DNA of 64,000 nt. Source: Polytrichum commune (taxonomy: Eukaryota > Streptophyta > Polytrichopsida > Polytrichales > Polytrichaceae). A model generated the notes under the pieces. That model did not search any database, was not told the origin of the DNA, and worked only from the letters and a program-made list of their open reading frames with translations. The stretch is taken from assembly GCA_950295325.1 (NCBI GenBank), contig OX485803.1:38517554-38581553 (forward strand). Reading direction: 5' to 3'. Numbering within the stretch: position 1 is the first letter of the stretch; each line of letters starts with the position of its first letter. Made by a program: the position numbers and the translations under genes. Shown here one piece after another: positions 59,778 to 64,000 of the stretch.

Positions 59778-62364
59778 AGTGGTGTAGGACTACTAATCCC
59801 TCTCGGGGTGGGCACTATAGTAACCAGGGTAACCAAGGTGACCATGGAAACTTAATGATTGGATGATTTTTGTATTGGTGATGTTAATGTGGTTGTGATG
59901 TTTATAAGGGTATGTGTTTTGTGTTCTTCATGTGGTGGTCTCCGAGTGGGCTACTTAGTGGTTCTTTAAATGTGGGGGTTATTAGCACCGGTTTAGTGGT
60001 CCGGGTTCAATTCTTGATGGCCTCTTACGAGCATTGTATTGTGATGTAAGTGACTTGGCGTATGCTATGTGAGTTTACTTGGTGGAACATATGGCCATCA
60101 ACCCTTGCCGTGGGTTGTAACAATTCTTTGGCTCTTGTTGGCATTTTATTATTTTCTTTTAATCTTGATTATTTATTTTTTGGTGGGTACATGGGGTTGT
60201 TATATATGTAGGTTGTGTGTCTGTTGGTAGTGGTTCGTTGTTTTTTATTCTCCTTTTGTGTAGGATTATGGACATGGCATGTTGTATGGCAATGACGTTG
60301 ATTTCCTCAAATGTGTGTTTGATGCTTATTTTGGGGATTTTAAATATTATTTGAATATTTTTCATAGAAGGGGTGTGTGTGGCTGCCCTAGCACCAACCG
60401 TGATGACTATTAGTGGGTCTACCTTCCATCCTTTATTGATAATATTGTTTATTAATGGTTTATATTTTTATTTTTTTTTTCTTCTGATTATAGTATCATT
60501 TGGTGTTCTATCATTACAATATGTGAATTCCATGAATTGTATTGTTAGGTTCTCATTCGGTTCTGTTGGTGGTGGGGATTGGTATATATGGTAGTCCTTT
60601 CACACATAAGATGTATAGTTTGAATCTGGCATTGCAATGACATCTTTGTTGACCACACGTGCAAGGTAGTAGCCATGGGGGGACTGTGTTTTTTTATGGG
60701 TTATTATTGAATGTGTATGCATTCATGAGGATATAACATCTTGACTTTTTTGATGCCACTATAAGTTTTCTTAATTCCCATATTGCCTTATTATGCCTTT
60801 TGGTTCGGAGGGCATGCATGTGGTGTTGTTTGCACTTTAGAAGTACGTGTAGCCATGTGTCGGGGTCTGGAGAGTTACATAAAGGGCATGTGATTGACAT
60901 GAAGGCTTCCCTACCAAAGAACAGTTGTTTCCTGGCATTCCCCATATATTGGCCATGTCTTAGTTTTAGAAAGCATGTTTTTAGAGAGTCCATTATGTTT
61001 TTGTTTGTTCATAATTTATTTGATAATTCATTATCTATTTTCTCATTCCCTATCCACTTATCTATGTTGGGATATAGTATGGGGATTAATTATAGATTTA
61101 TATTCTTATTGTGTTTCGTAAGATGTTTTTCAAGGAATCTAATAGGTCCTTTGTCCGGGGTTGTTTTCATTGACGGCCAATCGTCTCTTTGGTAGTAGTA
61201 TGGAGTTGAGTGGGCAAATTCATGTGGTTGTGAGGCATTGAGGTGTTCTTTAGACATGCCTTCTTTAGCAAGTGTGTCAGCTTCCTCGTTCCCCATGATG
61301 TTTGCATGTGCTCTTACTTTATACATGTAGTATTGTGGGTTGGGTTCTTTGTATAAGGAAGTTAACTATGTTTTCTAAAACAATTTTATCTGGGTGGTTG
61401 TTATGTAGTGTGGGGTGTTTTATTTGGTTTTGTATCACATATAGGCCATTGAGGCAGTCTATGAAGATATGTACGGGTTCATTTGGGAAGTCTTTATTTA
61501 TTATTGTAAGGGCATGGTGTATGATCATTAATTTTGCTCTAAAAATGTTTTGTAGGCCTAGTAGTCATATTGCAAGTTTGATATTTTTTTCTTGATTATA
61601 TATGTCGTAACCAACTTCTTCCCGTAGCCAAGTATCTCCTAATTTTTTTTGAGGGTTGAAGGATCCGTCGTGTAGAAGCAATATTGGGGAGAGAATTTGA
61701 GGGATGTTTTGTTCTCGTAGTTTGGGATTGGTGGGATTGTGTTATGATTGTGTGTGTTTGGACTTGAGTAAGTGAGTGCATTCCATGTTTTGTTTTTGTT
61801 AACTTCTATATTTTGCGGGCTAGGAGGAGCAATTTGTGTGGTTGTACAGTTTGCGTTAAGGTTATCACATATATATTTGATTGTGTCCATTTGTTCTATA
61901 GTACCGATGTTGTTATTTTGGTGGTGTATGCAAAGGATTCTCATAGCAAGTGGTTCTATACATGGCTTGCTGAGTTATGGAGGTTTAGTTGGTTCCTCGT
62001 ATTTAGTGGTTTCCGCCAGTATATGAGTGATTACATGTGTGTCTAGGAAGGGGCCTATATATGGGGTGAGATTTTGATACCATTTTATATCTGGGATGGT
62101 GAGTATTGTGATGGAGTTTGGGTTGTGTTTAGTTGCTAACCTAGCCCACTGAATGGTTGTTTGGGCTTCGTTTTCATTGTGGTGGTGAGCATAACCTATT
62201 CCTTGCCATCTGTGTGAGAATGCAGTACCAAGAGATCCGAAATTTTTATCTCTGGGAAATGGCAAATGAATTTTGTTAGTTGAGTGGAGAATGTAACTGG
62301 TGAGGAGAAGTAGGAATGGGTAATATTAAAGGATGTTGTGATGTAGTCTAATAGTAGTAGTTGT
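59677..62364 (-). mobile_element. LINE-C: 5'-truncated copy of the LINE family inside the 3' LTR
   Basis: A 2.7-kb minus-strand copy flanked by ACCAAGAGCA (59667-59676 and 62365-62374). The boundary is ambiguous by a few bases because the LTR itself repeats ACCAAGAGC. Its 5' end (high coordinate) falls in the linker after the RT: ITHSYFSSPVTF at about 62320. Next come the RNase H region (FIDCLNGLYV at about 61450; KVRAHANIMGNEEADTLAK at about 61290), the CCHC-like block (KTCFLKLRHGQYMGNARKQ and CPLCNSPDPDTWLHVLLKC at about 60850-60980) and the C-terminal domain (IQHAMSIILHKRRIKN at about 60230). Several stops and frameshifts interrupt it. It inserted after the copia element did. Confidence 0.9.
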
Positions 62365-62566
62365 ACCAAGAGCACCAAGAGCAGTAGTTGTAGCAAGTCG
62401 TTTCATCAGTTAGTTGTACACAATAGAGTTACAAAGTTCTCAAGCAGATAGACAGTCTTCTTGTATGTTTACTTGGACAATGCAATAAAGAACTATTGTT
62501 CCACCATTATTGTGTGTACACTCGAAATAGATTGTGCTTGCTCACACCTATTGAGTCTACAACTAA

Positions 62567-64000
62567 AACCTACTCAAAAATCTCCGGAGCAAGTTCTTGT
62601 AGGTGCATTGGGATAGCCGGATACCTCCCCTATAACCGAGGGAGCTTTACCCGGGGTTTAGGAAAAACTTTGGTTATTTGGTAAAGTCAGGTGGGGAGGG
62701 GGCATTATTATTCTAATCAATACCATCCTAAATTGTATTGATACTATGGTGATTTTATCTAGGCATGAAAATTCTCGCATGGTATATAGACCCGAATGGT
62801 ATAAAAAACAAACATGCCGTCAAATGCCCATAATCATACATGTCAAAAAGTATGTGATCCTCAATATAGATACCCAAATGATATCAAGAAAAGATTATAG
62901 CAATCTAACATAGGTATATGCACCCAATTGGTATTGTGAACAAAATTCCATCAAACACCCATACCCTTCAATATCAAAAGATGTGAAATCCTCATTAAAG
63001 ACAACCAGATGGGTATAACAAAATGACAATACTCAACCAAGACATTCCTCATCCTTGGGTTCACCCTCCCTTTCATAGGTGTCATGAAAATTTAATCTTG
63101 ATGGACCGCTTAGTCAAACCCATATCATGTTTTGCTACATCACTTGGCATGTTTTACACTCCCCCATCAAAATTTGAACTTATGTTGACTAAATATAAGA
63201 CCCCCCCCCCCCCGCCCCCCGCTCAATCAATGTTTTTTATCCTCCCCCTCTCTTGGTTCACCTCCCCTCTCAATACTTGTCACGAAACATGAGTACTTGT
63301 GGGGTGAGGTCAACCCTAAACGATACTTGTTTTGCCACATCACCTAGCATGTTTGCACTCCACCATTAAATTCCAAATGTTGGGCATTGCTTGAAACTCC
63401 ACACAAAATTCCCAAGTCTTCGAGCTTGGTGACTCTACATTAGTGAATGAGGAGAGATTTGAGCTAACTCGGTCACTATCTTCACTTCTTTATTATCAAG
63501 TGGTTATTCATTGATTATTCCTTGTATTTTTAAAAACTTAAAATGGGACTTCCCCCTCTCCATAACATGGGTGGGTTTATTTCCTAGAGGGTTTGATTTT
63601 GAACATGTAATTTGGAGTAACAAAATGGTTCATCCGTAACTACATCAAATAATCCTAGTATTGTGAGGCCACATATATTGTTTTCCTAAAAAATCAATTT
63701 GGGTGACGATTTTATTATGTGATACCTCCCCCTTAAAATAGACTACATTTGATATTTGATGTCACGAATTCCAATTCTCTTGCTCAATACTAATTTTAAT
63801 AGTGTCACCAACACTAAATATTATCCCAATATTATTTCTTATTCCTTATAAGATTTACATTGTTGCAATTACTATCACTTACCAAATGATTTTCATCCAA
63901 ATTTCATGAGTGGTGGGTTCAATATGCGCGATTGAATGATCTAGGGATCATGCAACACTAGTACCTTCAAGACATGTTTGTGAAAAATAAAGATTATCGT
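62567..64000. other. Intergenic, nothing recognised
   Basis: AT-rich DNA with a poly-C run at about 63201-63220 and loosely repeated motifs around GGTAT...AACAAA...TCAAA...CCCATA (about 62790-63020). No gene or bounded element is seen. Confidence 0.4.

Larger units (their letters stand above)
53713..62561 (+). mobile_element. Ty1/copia LTR retrotransposon, fossil, with four nested insertions
   Basis: Bounded by 398-bp LTRs and a 5-bp target duplication ACTAA (53708-53712 and 62562-62566). Parts in copia order: gag with a zinc-knuckle region (about 54190-54960), protease/pre-integrase region (about 55020-55660), integrase (about 55720-56160), RT (about 56870-57700, with FKARLVAKGFSHVAGVDFFE and ILVDDDIV), and RNase H (about 58550-59090, with GFCDADYGG and TKHIDIQYHFIREKF). 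It is broken, with roughly ten or more disruptions. By eye I count about 35 mismatches between the LTRs over 398 positions (about 9%), so it is an old insertion, probably several million years. Later insertions lie at 57200-57295, 57699-58105, 58189-58413 and 59677-62364. Confidence 0.92.
59466..62561 (+). repeat. 3' LTR of the copia element, split by LINE-C
   Basis: Starts TATTAGTGCATTG after a purine-rich stretch (AAGTGGGGG, 59457-59465) and ends TTGAGTCTACA. Subtracting the LINE-C insertion and its 10-bp duplication leaves exactly 398 bp, the length of the 5' LTR. Confidence 0.9.

Noticed and set aside
63201-63220. Poly-C run as a structured or regulatory G-quadruplex site
   Set aside because: A single homopolymer run in gene-free DNA, with no supporting context.
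1-64000. CRISPR arrays, operons, rRNA or tRNA genes
   Set aside because: No regularly spaced identical repeats, no rRNA-like sequence and no convincing tRNA cloverleaf was seen; the genome is plant nuclear.

Overview
The window is nuclear DNA of a land plant. Two intron-rich host genes with plant-type counterparts (VPS41 and the U3-55K/RRP9 orthologue YAOZHE) sit in AT-rich sequence crowded with decayed transposable elements, and TTTAGGG-type telo-boxes are present. Introns are mostly 120-900 bp with canonical GT-AG ends. A seed-free plant or a gymnosperm would fit the element content, but I cannot fix the species.

Layout. 1-7722: a non-LTR retrotransposon (LINE-A, + strand, cut by the window edge) with a 2A-like motif, endonuclease, reverse transcriptase, RNase H, Cys/His motif and a conserved C-terminal domain, ending in RNA-like hairpins and a TTC-repeat tail. 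8548-9710: relic of a BED-finger/hAT-like transposase. 10967-19620 (- strand): VPS41, 19 coding exons, 1017 aa, apparently intact. 20451-29850: gene-poor DNA with at best weak open frames. 29850-34000: A/C-rich low-complexity DNA followed by a broken frame with an RRM-like C-terminal part. 34030-34774: an element bounded by perfect 28-bp inverted repeats. 34783-42800: LINE-B, a longer but more decayed relative of LINE-A that keeps a canonical 2A motif. 44369-49097 (+ strand): RRP9/YAO, 7 exons, 503 aa, with a first intron built of about four 260-285 bp tandem units carrying telo-boxes. 50936-52759 (- strand): a GC- and CpG-richer broken gene of unknown family. 53708-62566: an old Ty1/copia element with 398-bp LTRs and a 5-bp target duplication, containing four later insertions: a 96-bp LINE-tail mini-element, an 8-bp-TSD hAT-type MITE, a CACTA-type fold-back MITE, and LINE-C (- strand) inside the 3' LTR.

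The most interesting system is the LINE family. Two copies carry a 2A-like translational recoding motif at the start of what seems to have been one very long polyprotein, an arrangement recalling trypanosomatid L1Tc/ingi elements. Four insertions (LINE-A, -B, -C and the 96-bp element) share a 3' module of hairpins whose stems change sequence but keep pairing, followed by a short-repeat tail. The 96-bp element is little more than this module flanked by a 9-bp target duplication, as expected if the module is what the element's reverse transcriptase recognises.

The two host genes are functionally unrelated: VPS41 acts in HOPS-dependent vacuolar/endosomal fusion and RRP9/YAO in nucleolar U3 snoRNP and pre-rRNA processing.
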